NCBI RefSeq assembly: GCF_013373865.1 | Contig: NC_050471.1 | Coordinates: 10,808,050 to 10,872,049 of the forward strand | Length of the DNA stretch: 64,000 nucleotides | From: Monomorium pharaonis | Taxonomy: Eukaryota; Arthropoda; Insecta; Hymenoptera; Formicidae | Direction of reading: 5' to 3' | Part shown: positions 9,701-24,600 of the stretch, in pieces | Layout of the letters: every line of letters starts with the position of its first letter | Numbering within the stretch: the stretch's first letter is position 1 | Made by a program: the position numbers and the translations under genes | The notes under the pieces: model-generated | Told to the model about the DNA's origin: nothing | Database searches by the model: none | Seen by the model: only the letters and a program-made list of their open reading frames with translations

Positions 9701-12700
9701 ACTTCTCTCTTTTTCTCTCTTATTGTCTACCTCTAACATCGATGACGATGGTAGCCTAGCGGTGCTCCAGTGAGTCAATAGGGTACGCGTTCTCGTAACG
9801 AAGCATGGATAGCCGACTCAGTGAGACAGGGGCCAAAGTAGCATAGGACCCGTGTAAACCCGACCTTAATCCGGAACGCGGCGTATCGAGGGCGCGAGAA
9901 GCCAAACGCAAGGGAGCCTCCATTGACCGAAGCCGCGGCATTGTCGAAGGGTATTCGAGGCGTCCGAGGCCCGTGTTCAAATTGATTCTCGGAGGGCAAT
10001 CGCCCACGCAGGGCTGTATCATGCGGATGACTGATCAGGACACAGACAGGCCCGCTTGTGCGTGAACGCGCCCGCTGTAAATCGAGCGGCTCTCCCTCCC
10101 CCCCCCTCCCCCCGTTCGGAGTTGCCGAAAGAATTTCCTTTTGCACTTTTTATTCCCAGCTGAGCGCGCGCAGGAAGATCATTTTCGGGACGGCACAATC
10201 GACTTTTGCGGAGGAGCAAGGATGGGAGATGAAGGGAGCGGAGGGCGTCGCGTCGTCGTCACGAGGAATCTCTGTCGATCGCGAGAACGCGCTACGCGGC
10301 CGCGACGAATTTTACACACTCTCCGCTCCGGCCTGTATCTTACCCCTTTTTCATTCTCATGGTATTTCAATGGCGGTACACGACCCGACGTCGTGTGTAC
10401 GTCGGACACGAGGCGGCTCGCGATCCGCGCGGCCACAATGAGACCCGTTCGACGCTAACCGGCCGAGAATGGAGCGGAGCTAACAATGTCCACGAATTTG
10501 CAGCTTTCCTTGCGGCAATTAGCTCCTATTGAGTGCAGACGACGGAGAGCCTTCTCGCCGAGGGACCGGTCAGTCCTACCTTCCCTCCTCTCCGCCGCTT
10601 CTCGCCTATTTTTTTTTATTTCCTCGCGCTCACGGGATCGGATCCTCGCCGGTGGAAACCTTCACGCCACGTGCACGCGATTGCCGCAAGTGAATTGCAT
10701 TCCGCCCGTCGGCCTGTCGGATGAATTTCCATTAAAGTCCCCGAGGTTCAAAATAAACCCCTGTGTGAACGGACACACATCTAAAGTGGTGTAGATTCCG
10801 CTCAACAGGCGGTATTTAATTCCCTGGGGTGCGATACATTTCGCGAAATTTATAGCCAAGGCTACCCGGCTTGGACTGCGTGTCGTGGACAACCGACTTA
10901 AAATTGACTTTTCATATTATAATACATCCGGTGCAAAACGCAGGCTCGTTGCCATGCCGCGCTTGGAAAAGTCGATTTAAAACGAATCAATCATCTTATG
11001 ATAATTGGAATAACATACTTCGGCTTCCGAGATTGTATTTCTACTTAAAAGTTATTGTCGAACGGATTATACGCAAAGGCGGGATTATAAAGGAGTATGC
11101 AGGAATGTACGTTTCGATTTCACTTGTCACCAAAATATCGATCGAATATATACATATTTCTGATACAAAGATTATGATCAAAAATCGATCCTCCAAAAAT
11201 TTTCTCATGCCCCTTTGACTTTCGTGCGCAGTCTCCTCGCGCTGCACGATGAGAACCGAGGTAATAGAGCATGAGAATGACGACGGAGTCAAGAAGAAGC
11301 AGAAGAAGAAGTAGAAGAAGAAGGTGGAGAAGGGGGAGGGTATAAAAGGCTGCGAAGGAGTCTCGTATAAAGAGAGGGAAGAATGGTGAAGGGCCCGAGA
11401 GATATATCGGCCGTGGTGCGCTATGGGGAGCCTTGTTCGCACAGCGGGGTACTCCCTGAGCCCCTCCCAGACTTTACATCTATTTACAAATATTTTGGCG
11501 GACTTGAAGAGATACAGGATATGATGGAGTGAGAAGAAGTGCGCGCGGTTGGCCAAAGCCGAGAATGTCGGGTCTTATGAAAATCCATTTCGAGTAAAAA
11601 ATGACTTGGCCCATGATACATTAGGGATAAGGAGCGTTACGCGAAGGTGGGAAAGGAAGGGGGGGAGGGAGGGAGGGAGGGAGGAGGAAGAAAAGAACTG
11701 CGGCGGAAATCGAAAAAAGTTCAGCCGAGTGCTTGTACGCGCGCCGAACGCGTCCCGAAAACGACTGTTCGTGTGAAACGCAAAAGGGAAGCCGCGGCTT
11801 TAGTTCACAGAAAGGACCTTAATGGAATTGGGCCAATCTCAATTTCTGTGAGAGGTATGAGGATGAAAGTTTCCTGGAAATCATTTGAAGGAGCATCGTC
11901 ATTCGGAATATTGCTCGTCCACTTATTATAATGGTTCTCGATCGAATCGAGAATAAGAGAACAACAGAGTATTAACAATGTAGCGAATTCTTTTGTACAT
12001 AAGTACTGTGAAATAAGCGTAATGGAACGCAAATACTATTTGTAAAAAGTTTATCGACACTTGAAATTTTTACGGAGCTAAGTTATGTCCAATTAATTCT
12101 TACAAGAACAAATAAAAAGGTTAAACACATACACACACGCACGCAGGCACATGCATGTTACGAATAGCAGGCTGCCAGTAGCTGAGAAACCAGTCAGGTT
12201 GATGGGAGATGATGGGTCGCATCGTGTGAAGGATGCTCTCCGCGTTCTGCCCCGATGTTATTTTATCTCTTCTTCATCACTCGGCCCCGATGGCCACTAA
12301 TTACGAAGCGCATGTCGCTTACACCTCGTTTACATATTTCGTATCTTATCGCTTAAACATGCAGGTAAACTCGTGTTAACTCTCGCGCGTCCGCGACTTC
12401 GCTCGCGTGCGTATATCCTGCGGTGTATAATCAACGTAGCGGCATTAAAGCGATATTAATTTCCCTGTTTGGCATGCTACTAATTGCCCTCGGTGCATAT
12501 TACGGCTCGTTAAATCGCAGATAACGTCCGCGAAATTGTCGAGCCATCGAGAACAAAGGAGTGGGACGTCGAGACAAACGACGTTGGAGTGTTGCCGAAC
12601 AGTTGGAGACGCTGGCCAAGGGTGTGGAGGTCAAGGAGCAGAAGGAAGATGAGAAGGAGGAGGAGGAGGAGGAGAAGGAGGTGGTGGTGGAGATGGAGGA

Positions 12701-15628
12701 GAAGGTGGAGGTGGAGGTGAAGGAGAAGAAGGATAGAGAAAGATGAAGAGGAGAAGCACGTTAAAGTAGAAGAAACGGCGGGAGCAAAGGAACCCGAAGA
12801 CGGGCCACGTACCGCTGGCTCGGAAGGGGGTTGGGTCCGAGATGAAGGAAGATGGTGTGCGAAGCAGGACTGGGCTCCATACCAGCATCCACAGACGGAG
12901 CCCCGCCCCCACCGGTTTCTTCTCCGTTTCTTCTCCACCTCCGGGCTCGCTCTGGCTTTACCTTCCCGCGGTCAGGCCAACCTTTTATTCCAATCTTCTT
13001 GTTTTAACGTGCTCGTTGCTTTACCCCCTCCTCTCTCGTGATCCACCACCCTCCGCCTCCTTCTCGGCGTTCCCGCCGTCCACATGCCGGCCGCATTCGA
13101 GAGCCCCGAGAGTGGGTCCCCAATGTTCCATTCACCGCGCAACAAAATGAACCGCCCAGGCGTCAGCTGATCTTCCAGGAAGCCACTTCCGCCTCGACGG
13201 TAACCCCCGTGACACCCACACGGTCCGTATTTTTATCAATTCCGCTGATCGCCAAGGATTTAAATTCTTAGACAGTGAGAGGAGTTTGCGGCCCGCGCGG
13301 ACAGTTTGAAATACTTTTATGGACTTTTAAGATCGCTAGCACCATTCAGATTATCGTTTCTTCTACTTTCCACAGATTTTTATCGAGATTCTTATAGGCC
13401 GGCTCTTTCGTTTTTTCTTCTTTATGTGCGACCGATTTTCTACTCGATTAATCGACGACTTAAAAGAGTCGATCGAAATGAGACACGATCGGTACACGGA
13501 GGACAATGGCCCGGGACCAAAGAGATGACACGGCAACAATGGTAGTCGTGCTTTCAGAGAGAATCGTGCGAGGTGCATCGAGTGTTTGTCGAGCTCTCTA
13601 GATGGTCCCAGCAATAACGACTGAAGAGCAATCCCTGCGCCGGGACGACCTATCTCACGCTTCTCTTCGTCTCTCCTTCCTTCATCTTTATTCTGATTTC
13701 TTTCGCCTCGTAGCTGCTCATTTGTATGCCATACGAATCTACATTCTTTGTTTTAGCAGTTCGTCAAACAATCGAATATTCTCCTCGAGTCAACGAAGAC
13801 GAATTTGTGAATTAAAAATTCAATCCGCAGTGACTATTTCTTTTCCCAGACTATTAGTCAAAGTAAATCTTAAACGCTCGTTTATAATCAATAATAATAG
13901 TTAAAGTACTCCGCACAACTAATTTTCTCTAAACTTTGCGTAAAATTTTTATGTTATTTTTCCCTGTAAAATCTAAATTGAATTTCCTTGTAACCAACGT
14001 GTCATCTTGCCAATATGCAATTTCCGGGAAGCCGATCGACGTAACGATCAATCTCGCTAAGGAATTTTCAACCTGCCGTGCTTTCGATCCTTGTGTTTCT
14101 GCGCTCTTAGCAGATCAGGTTACATCCTTATTGCTTACCTGCGCAGTGACACTCTAAGACGAGAGCGCGCGCGACAACAAGGCGAAAGAGAACTTAAAAG
14201 GCTCAGGCGGGTATTAACTGCGGACTTTAAAAAGTAGCTCTTTAATGTTTTCACAGTAGTGTGAAGTGTTGATATATACAGAGTGTCCTTAAAATATTTG
14301 ACCAGACTTTTATCAATGTGCTATACCAATCATGCGCACAATATTTTCTTGTTACTTCAAATGATGGGATAAAACTGTTTTAGATTTAGATTCCGATTGA
14401 ATTAAACGTTCTTGAAAAAAGCAAAATATTCAATGTTCTAATCTTAATTTACAAATGTCCGCTACGCTTGTAACAAGCTCGTTGCGCTGTGTCACGGATA
14501 ATTAATGAAAACAGTATTCAAATGCCATCGTCGCGGATCATCAGGAATCCTTCTGGTTTTCTCTCGCCAGCTGCGGCCGGCCGCGCGCAATTTCCTGGAA
14601 AGCCCGATCGATCCGCCTGGATCGCGCGCGCGATCAAGGAGGCTCGAACCTGTCGCGGGACCGATCGAGGTCTCGTCGCGTCCCGGGGAGCTCATGTTAC
14701 ATCCTTATTACATACCTGAGCGGAAGACAAGACCCGCGAGAAGGGACAATCGAGGCGGCGGTGGAAGATCGAAGTCGACGGAGCGCAAGGCCCTTTTGTC
14801 TGTGGGAACGGATTACCCACGGAGAAGAGAGAAGGTGAAGGAGGATCAGCCGGAGTGATGGCGACAAGAGCGGGGGAAGGGGTCCGAGGAGGACCCGCAA
14901 AGCGAGAACGTGGCAGGACGGGGGGAGGAAAGGGGGAGAGGGAGGACGACACCAGGGGCGTGTTATTTTGGCCCCGAGGCTCGTCACGCCCGTCGTCGAC
15001 AAGCTCCTCGGGCTCCACTCCATGAAGGGGCGACCACGGGTGATGATGCCTCGTCCACCGCAATCAAAGCACGCCTCGTCGCTTCCACTGTTCGCTCCGC
15101 TGCCCGATCGCTCTCGCGCGGCTTCCTCCTTCTGTCCCGCGAAGCGACCGGCTGTCCGTATCGATATCCCTTCGTGGTCGCGAAGAAGAACGTGCGAGAT
15201 TACGTCAAAGAAATTGTATCAAACCAGAAATTGAAAGATCTGACGAAGAACACGTGAGAACAGGTCGGAAAAAAAAAGAAATATTACACACGACGAAGAT
15301 AATAATAAAGGAAGATGGAAAGAATATTTTTTGATATTAATATGCTATGAAATGAAATATACACGTAAATATACAATATACTTATTGGCTGAAGATGTAA
15401 AAAATAAAATTCGATAAAAAAACATAAATATAATTATAATTCTTTTATCAAACTACATTTGGTCCGAGGAAGGAATGTAAAAACGAGAAATTGTACATAA
15501 AGGGTTGAAAGTTGGGAGACACTCGACGCCCTGAACTCGAGAGCTCGTTGCGCTGCGGCGAGCCGACGGAGGTGCGGGAAAGAGAAGCAAGAAATGAGAA
15601 GGGAAAAGAAAAAACAAAAGAGAATGGA

Positions 15629-15664
<36 letters not shown>

Positions 15665-18600
15665 CGAGGTATATGTATACGAGAGAGGATGGATATCGTG
15701 TTCCAAATCGGGATCCGAGGGATCGGGTTATTAGGATCGAAATGAATGTAAATCCCCTTAACACGATCCCCGGCCAAAACACGGCTACCCGCGGCTCCAA
15801 AAGTGGCCAGATTAGATACCGCCGCGGCAGGGCCGGCCCTGCCTGGGCCCGCTACGATCCCGCAGGATGTAGCAGTCTGATCCTATCTCCCTTTACGTTC
15901 TTCTTCTTCGCCGCCGCCGCCGCCGCCGCCGTCGCCGTCGCCACCGCGTCCAGCGCCCTGGGACCTATCCTATAAATGGGCCTTAAATCTCGCGCGGGGA
16001 CCGCAGGAATGCTTGGTGCGCGTCCGACTTAACGAGGTTTTAATCGTCGTCACACAGTATTCACGCACAACACTTTGACGAAGGTGCCACGTGTGATGCG
16101 TGCCCTTAAATCAGGAAATTATTAAACGGCTTTCCGCGCGTTATGATCGCGTTTGTTGATAATATCAAAGCGCTAAGTGGCAATAACCACGAAACCCCGT
16201 TTCATCGTTAACCCCGGAGATGCGTTTTATCGGCGGAGAGGACTCTGTTTCTCGGGAAAATGATCGTATAAAAGGGGATTAATTTCGTTTCTTACTAAAC
16301 AGGAAAGTAATTTCTTTCATACATTTTGAATAAAGTGCTTATCGATCAGCATAACGGGAAAAGGGACGAGTAACTTAAGTGGCCAATGATTGCTTACGAT
16401 TTACCTTATCTCCCTAGAATACTCAATAAATCTTATTTGACAAATCGACTTTTCATGTGAATCAGATACGTGAATGTCAATTTGTCACGTCATTCGATTA
16501 GCCCGAACGAAAATAGAGGAGGGAAACCCATCGAGTCGCGTTCCTTCGAATGGACTAATCTCGTCGGTGATATCTGGGGTGATAAGGACATTCACGTAGC
16601 GGATATTTCACGGTGATTCAGATTGACGTGTATCTGGCACGTTCCGTCTTCTATCGACGATAAAGATCGTTATCACTGACAGCTTGCCAACACGTCGGAA
16701 AGTTCGCGCGCGCGCGCGACGGGTGTCGCATCGCCTCCGGAAAAATTCGCTCGACGTTGTCGGGGTTGGGATTACGAAACTTTATATAGCGACACTCCTC
16801 GTAAATGCCACTGTAAATCATGGAGTTATAAGGCGAATTCGTCGAGCGCGCCGTAAGGCAGCGCGACTGAGGCAGACCGCACGGAGAAGTATGTCGAGGC
16901 GGAATCGTGACTAGTTTTCTCCCTCCCACCCTTTTTCTTCACCCTATCTCTGCCTTCTCGCCTGTGATTTCTACCGCGCGTGATAAGTCACCTTGATTTG
17001 TGGTCGGAATGAAGTCGTAATAAAAAAATCTCGCCCCGCTAAACTGACCGTACTTTCACAGTCGCGAAATTCTTTTTACGAAAATTAAAGTTGCACGCGA
17101 CATACACTTTTTTGAAAGAAATTTAATTTGTATCATACAACGAGAATTAAATTATAGTTGCAAATGGACAGTAATTTGATTTGATAAACGACTGAATTAT
17201 TAATCTCAAGTTAGACCGAGTCTTCCATTATTTCCCATTTTATTGTAAAGGAGCTTAATAAATTTAACTTGAGAAATCGCTTGAAACGTTAATCACATAA
17301 AAAATTTTAATGAAATAAGGACCATTCCTTAGACAAAATAAAAAGTATGATTTTTTCACAAGAAAATGAACCCAATTACATTATAAATATAACACATTAC
17401 GTAATACCGTGTCGGATATATATCCGACCGGGGAGCCAAAAAAGAATAGGGTTTCATTTCTCGCGCTGAAAATATCGACGCTATGAAATGACGACGGCGT
17501 GTAAAAACGGCTCTTCTGATTATTATTGCATGATTTTCTTATTAATTAAAGATTCTAAGTTTGTCGATTGAAAAAGCAAATTTCGCGGAACGTTTGATCG
17601 GTAGTGAAACACAAAAATACAATTTCGTAAAGATGTTCCGCGAATTTGTTGAATAAAAGCCGAAAGCTATGAAAGTCGACTTTACGCAAGAGGAGCATTC
17701 GTATCCCGCGTTGATCTTACGCAGAAATTTAAAATGGGGCGTGTTTGATCGCGCGATACTATTCGCAAAATTTCAGTTTGTGTGCTCTAGAGATCCTCGA
17801 AACAGTCTTACCGATTTATTAATAGTTCCCAACACATTATTTGAACCTTTGCAAATTTATCTAGAAGCGCGTTTATTTATCGCTTCACCGTGCATCCGGA
17901 TTGCGTCAGTTTTCCATTCTCTTCTTCGTATTTTTTGACGAGAGGTGTAACGTGTCAATGAATTTATAGTTACAGAATTTGTATTGTAAAAAAGTTAACG
18001 ATTTTCGTCTCGGTTATTTTTCACACACATACACACACAGTAACACACATTAACCATTTATGTTAGGATGCACTTTGCGTTAAAGAAAATTGCTAATCGC
18101 GCAGCATAATGTTTGCACGAGACATAAGATTCGCGATTCGTTTGCACAAATGTATATAAAGTGCAAATATATGTATACCTTAAAACATATATGAATATTT
18201 TTTTCCAAACGGGATCCCATACATCATACGCGCTTTACACGCAACGCGCAACGTGGCCAACACAATATCTACAACGTAGGCGGATGATTATTTATCTTGT
18301 CATTCGCGTGATTACTCGTGCCGTCGGCACGAACTTCTAAAGCACCTGTCTGTGAGTCACCCATGGCAATCCCAGTGCGCTTTCTCGTCCGACATCGACA
18401 AGCGTGGGACAAGCAGTTCCGAAGGAAGGAACTAAAAGTTGAAAGCATTTCTCTCAACCTGGAGAAAGGTAGTCGAATCGAACAAAATTAAAATAATAGA
18501 TTATTTTTTAATTCCTTACATAAAAAGATAAAATAAGAAATTGTTTTTTAAAAGCTAGTTGTTTCGCAAAGAGTGTATTACGGATTGTTGATTAATTTTC

Positions 18601-21600
18601 CAAGTAACTGGAAATATTTATTGCGATAAGAATCCATCATAAACAAATATATATTTTATATTTTTGTGTTTTAGTTATAATATTTTTGAATTATAAAACC
18701 GTATTTAAAAATCAATTAGTTAGTAGATTATTAATTTTACACAAAAATTATTACGTTACATTTTCTTTTGGCTCGTTTAATTATTGCATATGTTTAACAT
18801 CCATTTTCACTAACGTAGATTAACCTTGTTCTCAGTTTAACTTATTCTCCGTCTTTTAATTCTTAGAACTAAAAAAAGATAAAGGATAAGTTAAACCACA
18901 ATCGAGTAATCTGCATTGGTGAAAATAGACATAAGAAATGCAAAGGTATAACTCGAGAAAAAAAGAAGTCAGACGCAGCAAAAGATCCAGTAAAAGAAGT
19001 ACAGAGAGATTGTGAGAGTGGAAGAAATGTTCACGGCACGTCCACTAAATCAATCAGTCGCGAGCAGCCGCGCTAATTAGTGCTAATTGACCTTTAGACC
19101 CGTCGGTCTTTAGTCTCTCGGCATGTTATTTTCACCGGGTTCGCTTCTTACGTATCTGCATACAATTAGTATAAGAGACAAGAGCAAATTGTATTACTAC
19201 GCTCTTTTGAAATTTGATTTATAAAATTTAAGCGCTATCACACCGAGAGAAAAATGTCGAAGTATTAAGAATCAAATATTTCTTGTGACGTTTTCTTCGA
19301 TATTTATTTGTTATAAAAAAATTTATTTGTAAAAACAAAATATACATTTCGGTAAAATATTCTATGACATAGTCATCCAGTGTGCGTAAAAATAAATAAT
19401 TTATTTACTCAAAACAAAACATTTAATTCGCTCTATTTAAATAAATCATTTATTAGAGAAAAATAATTAAAAATTTTTTATGGGAAATATTGTATATTTT
19501 ACTCCAAAAATTTTATCCCTAAGAAATAAGCCTAATTAATAAGAAAAATGAGATACATTTCTTAGAAATATATATTTCGTTTTGGCAAATAAATTTTTTT
19601 ATAATAAATAAATATCGAAAAAGACGTTATAAGAAATATTTGGTTCTCAAAACTTCGACATTTTTCTCTCAGTGCATGAACTGTGTCATGCATATAGTTG
19701 GCTATATGCAAAGTAGCGCACGAAGAAAAATAATCGCATTCGCAATTACACGTCCGCATGTAAATACGCGCACACAGTGCACCGTTTGCTATAATCATAC
19801 ATGCGATTTACATTCTAGATAAAAACATGACCTGTTCAGATAATAAAAAATAAAAATTTATATTCCATACATTCATTGCTTTTTTTATATAAAATCTACT
19901 ACAAACAAAACTAATCTAATCTAATCTTTATACATAGTCTTTATATATGTTGCGTTTTGCGGAACAACGTAAAATATATTTATATAAGCGATAAACAATT
20001 TTTTAATCTAATATAAATGAAAGGCTTCTAGAAACTCTAGTAAATTATAAATATTTTGTGACAAATGACTCGTATGTTAAAAAAAATGTAACTTACTAGG
20101 TCAGTTTTGGAATTCGATTTCTCAGACTTAGTTCATTTTTCATTATGTTGCAAAAATTAATTATTACAAAATATAAAACAGTAATAAAAACTGTTGTACC
20201 ATCTGATAGAAGACACTTTCTAGTTTACATTTACATTTTCAAAATTCTTTTAGCTTTTATTTAAAAAGTATTATTCAAAAACAAAATGGTGTGCCTATAT
20301 TGATTATTTCCATTTAGCTATAGTTATTATATTGCTCCTGTATATGTTTATTTTAATATTGTTAGATTTTTTAAACTAATTTTAATTAAGATTAATTATA
20401 GATTTCATTCTTAGATTAGCAAGATTATATTTTTCTACCTTTCTTTTTCATCAACATGTCAAACTTTTGTCGATTTTAATTATTTTACATGTAAATGTAC
20501 GTATTATTTGTTGATATTTTTTAACTCTCTGGATATTAATCTAATGAAAAAAGAGATTTTGATTTAAATAATGTTACAAGTGTAAAAAATGTAATAAACA
20601 AAAAAGTATTATATAACTGGAATATTTTTACTCTCTTAGATTGGGGATATTTTATGTTCTTGTAAGAGATTTATACTAAAGACCTACACAGCAGGTTTAC
20701 TTCAATGATGTTTATTGATATACGGCGCTATCGAGCGTAGATAACGATTGGCCTGAATCGCCATGTTATTTTGCATTCCATCACGTATTGGTTATCTCAC
20801 CCTACGATTTATCGATTAAATCTAAGCACGCTGTTGGCGCCACTCCAAATTTCCGACGCAGTAATAACTTACACATTCGCATTATTTTGTGATTTCTTGC
20901 TCTGGTACATGTAATGTATCTCACTAGAATATTAATATGTAATATAATTATCGTGATAATTAAAAGGCATCAGGAAAGAATTCTAATAACAAGATTATGA
21001 TTTTACGGTACAGTTCTTATTTGATTTATTATTGATCTACAGCTGTGCAATAAACAGCGTAATTTGCTCGACGAAAAATTATTGATATCCTATCTCGGTA
21101 CAAGATATCGGAGTTTGATAACTTCTAGTTAAACAATCGCGTGTGTAATTGCGCTACTTGTTGTCGATAATCCGATATTCGTGCCCCGCGGGACGTGAAT
21201 CGCGCCCGACAAGTAAGTAAGGGGATCGTTAAATCCATTGTGAACGCATTACCGCCAACCTACCTACCCGGGGTCCTCGAAGGTCAACGGAAGGAAAAGA
21301 ATTCGAGGGGTCGAGTGGGCTACGGATAGTAGATTTGTATACGCGACTCTCTCTCCGGAGTCATGAATAAAACTGAATAGCCGAACCGGTAACCTAAACC
21401 CGAAGTCACTCACCACCTGTTGCCTTTGTGTTTATACACATCGGCCCTTTCACAAGTAAAACGATTCTCAGATCGATGACTACTTTTTTGTCACCCCCTT
21501 TAGATTTAAGGCTCCGCGGATCTTAGATTCACAATAATATGTCTCACTATTATTTTATTAGTTCAGACTATTGAAGACACGTAGTAGAACAGATATAGAC

Positions 21601-24600
21601 TCGTATACAATGTATCTTGAAAAGCATACACATAGTATAAAAACATTTTGTATTTGTGTTAAAATTTTTCCTTGAGAAAGTTTTGTGTTAAATTTATAAC
21701 ACATTTGTTAATTTAACATATTGCTGTTGTGTTAATTCAAGTAAACTGTTAAGTTATTAAAATAACTGAAAAAAAGTGTAAAAAGTAACGCAATGTGCAC
21801 GTACTTTAAATTTTACATAATAAATATGTTCCTTATTACCACATTATCAGTGACAGCATTTATCTGTTAAAATTGACTGAAAAAAATGTTGAGTTTACAA
21901 GTCCCGCCAGTTAGTGCGCGGCGCCGCCGATAGGCGAGCAAGCGGCTTAACTCTTTCGGGAATAAAATGCAACTGACGCGATACATAAAGACCACTTGCA
22001 GCGTGATTAAGGCAAACCAAAAATAGTTCCAAAAAATTTAGAGAGCACATATAAAGTTTTTGTCGACGATCCTGAAACAATCTATATATGCAATTGTATG
22101 AAAATTTTTTCAACATTTCTAAAGTAATTATTATTGAACATATATGACATGTTTAATTAACATATATAACGTGTTAAAATAATATTATATAACGTTAAAA
22201 TAACATATATAATATATATGTTACATTACCATTATTATAATTTAAAGTAACATGTTGCATATTTTACTTTGATATAATTTTCTTATTAAATTGTTACATA
22301 AAAATTATGTCAAATTATAAAATTTACATTTATTTGTATGTTAAATATAACATAATATTTATGTTGCTATTTAACATATGCTTAATATGTTAAATTAACA
22401 CAAAAATTTGACTGGATGATTTGGGACATGTGAAATGTGTTAAATTTAACACAAAATTATTTACTATGTACAGTTAATGAATTCAGAATCAGGTTCTCGA
22501 CAATAAAAATTCCACGACTAACTGCAAAGTTGTTGAATAACAATACGTGAGATATTTCGTAAATTATAATTCACCAATATTAAGTGACAATATTTTTAAT
22601 GTCAATTAAAAATATTGCCAATTAAACTGCTTTATAATAAAAATTTTTTAAATTTTATTTTGAGATTTTATTAGAAGGATACGTTTAACATCAAAACTAC
22701 TATATTTAGAGAAAAGAACTAATGTAATCTCAAAATTAAAATGAATTATTTTATTGATGGAGCTCGATAAGAATCTCGCGTCGATATTAACGGTATATAA
22801 ATGCGCGTTAATAATGTCAAATGATTTCAGATATATCTGCCGGATGGCTGCCAAGCGTGTCTCAAAATTATGTAGCGAGATGTGTCCCGTCGTTAAACAC
22901 GGCATTGCAAATTAAACACGGTTGCGCCGATTAAACGCGTAATCGATAAGATCAATCTAAGTAACTCCTCGGCTGCGGCGGCTCGCTGATGGCGAGATTA
23001 CTCGGAAGCTACTACTTCGTTATGATTTCCGCGGCGTGTATACGAGCGGGTATTAATTCAATCTTTCACGCGTGCACGAGCGAGAGCAGGTAGCAGCGCG
23101 TCTTGTCACGGGAAATTAAGATTAACATTCAGAGGTGGCGTGTACGCGAGGTCGTTAGCGATATTTACAAGTGCGTACGCGCCGGAGCAATAAACTCGTT
23201 GCTGCGAGTCTTATCTCAGCGTACCGTAAAGCAATAATCGAGCCGTTATCCCGCGCTGTAGGCGAGAACGGCGGAGCTCATTGACGATACCGAGGGGTGG
23301 AGAGGGACACTTTGCGACGGTCGCGTTGCTGCGGCACGCGTTGGCGTATGAGTACCGTTCGTCTTAAAAAAGAAACTCTTTCCGAAGAGGCATTCTTTTG
23401 CAACGATCTTAAGAAATATGAAAGTGACCTGAAAAGATCATCGTTAACTTTTCCGGAGCCGCCGACGGCTTTTTCCCTTATTAAAGAATAAGTAAATAAA
23501 TAAATAAAGGCGCGAAATTAGATCCGTCCGTGCCGCGAAATTATGTAAATCTGCGCGATCCTTCGCGCAGATTTTTCGCGAAGAAACACGTCCCGGCTGT
23601 AAATCCCTTCGTTCGCTGCCCCTGGTTAAATGTTCGGCAGCGTTATCGGTGTCGAGTGGTAGCTCGTTCGCCGGGGCGAACGGGGTGGCGGGAGAGTAGG
23701 TTGCAACAGGAGAGAAGAAGCATTGGCCTGGCAAAGTGTTTAAGAGCGTTATCTTCTCGGCTATTAGTCTTTCTTGGTGTGTGGCCTCCGGTCTCACCGG
23801 TCGTCCTGCTCTTGGAGAGCACGAGCTCGTGCAAGGGTTAAGTTTAAGTAGCCCCCTTATCTCGGCTCACCATCTACATCCCGGGAGATTCATGGAGAGG
23901 ATCAAGGGGAGCAGGGGGTTGAGGGAGGGGGGGAGAGAAGAAGGGGACAAGAGAAAACGTGAACGGGGGATGAGGCGCGAAGGATCGACGCGAATTCCCT
24001 TGCTTCCGAATCGGAGTCGGGGAGAGAGGTCCATTCATGCGATGTGCATTCGCGAAATTTACCGACGACACCAGATCGAGAGAATATCTCCCCGTATATA
24101 TCACACCCGCGGCGTCGACGTGAGCCGAAAGAAAGCATCCGAGGAATGATTCTACACTTGCCAATGTGATCGCGACAACACCTACTACATTACGATCGGA
24201 GTTGGTGAACAAGTAAATTCTAGCCGTCGACATATTACCTTCCGTAACGCACGCGCGCGCGCGCGCGGACCTTCCACATCATTTGAAAAATCGAAATTCA
24301 ATTCCAGGTGCAACGAGCTTTGTCATGCGGATATCTTTTTCAGGTGTCGGACCCCGCGATTATCATAGGTGGGTCTACGGTAATCGACAGCGATCGATCA
24401 ATGGAGGAAGGGTGGGGAGACGCCGCGACAGACATCCGACAGTTAAAATAACAAGTGGATGTGTCCTTTGTTAATACGTTTGGTTTATTAATAGGGCCCG
24501 CTGAGCGTCCCACCGACAAGCCTGGTGTGGGCCCATTGTGATAGGGAACGCGCGGCGCAAGTAATTCCCGCCAGATTGATGGCCAACTATTACCAGAATT

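Larger units (their letters stand above)
8882..19240. other. hh: hedgehog intron 1, 3'-proximal part
   Basis: Intronic DNA alternating between CpG-rich blocks (9420-10700, 14500-16250) and AT-rich blocks (16980-18990). It contains GAG/GTG-type triplet tracts at 12640-12730, GA at 15633-15659, CCG triplets near 15910-15945, an 18-bp palindrome at 9484-9501 and the MITE at 18786-18941. Open frames here are repeat-driven or unrecognised. Enhancers are likely by analogy with other hedgehog loci but cannot be read from sequence. Confidence 0.55.
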
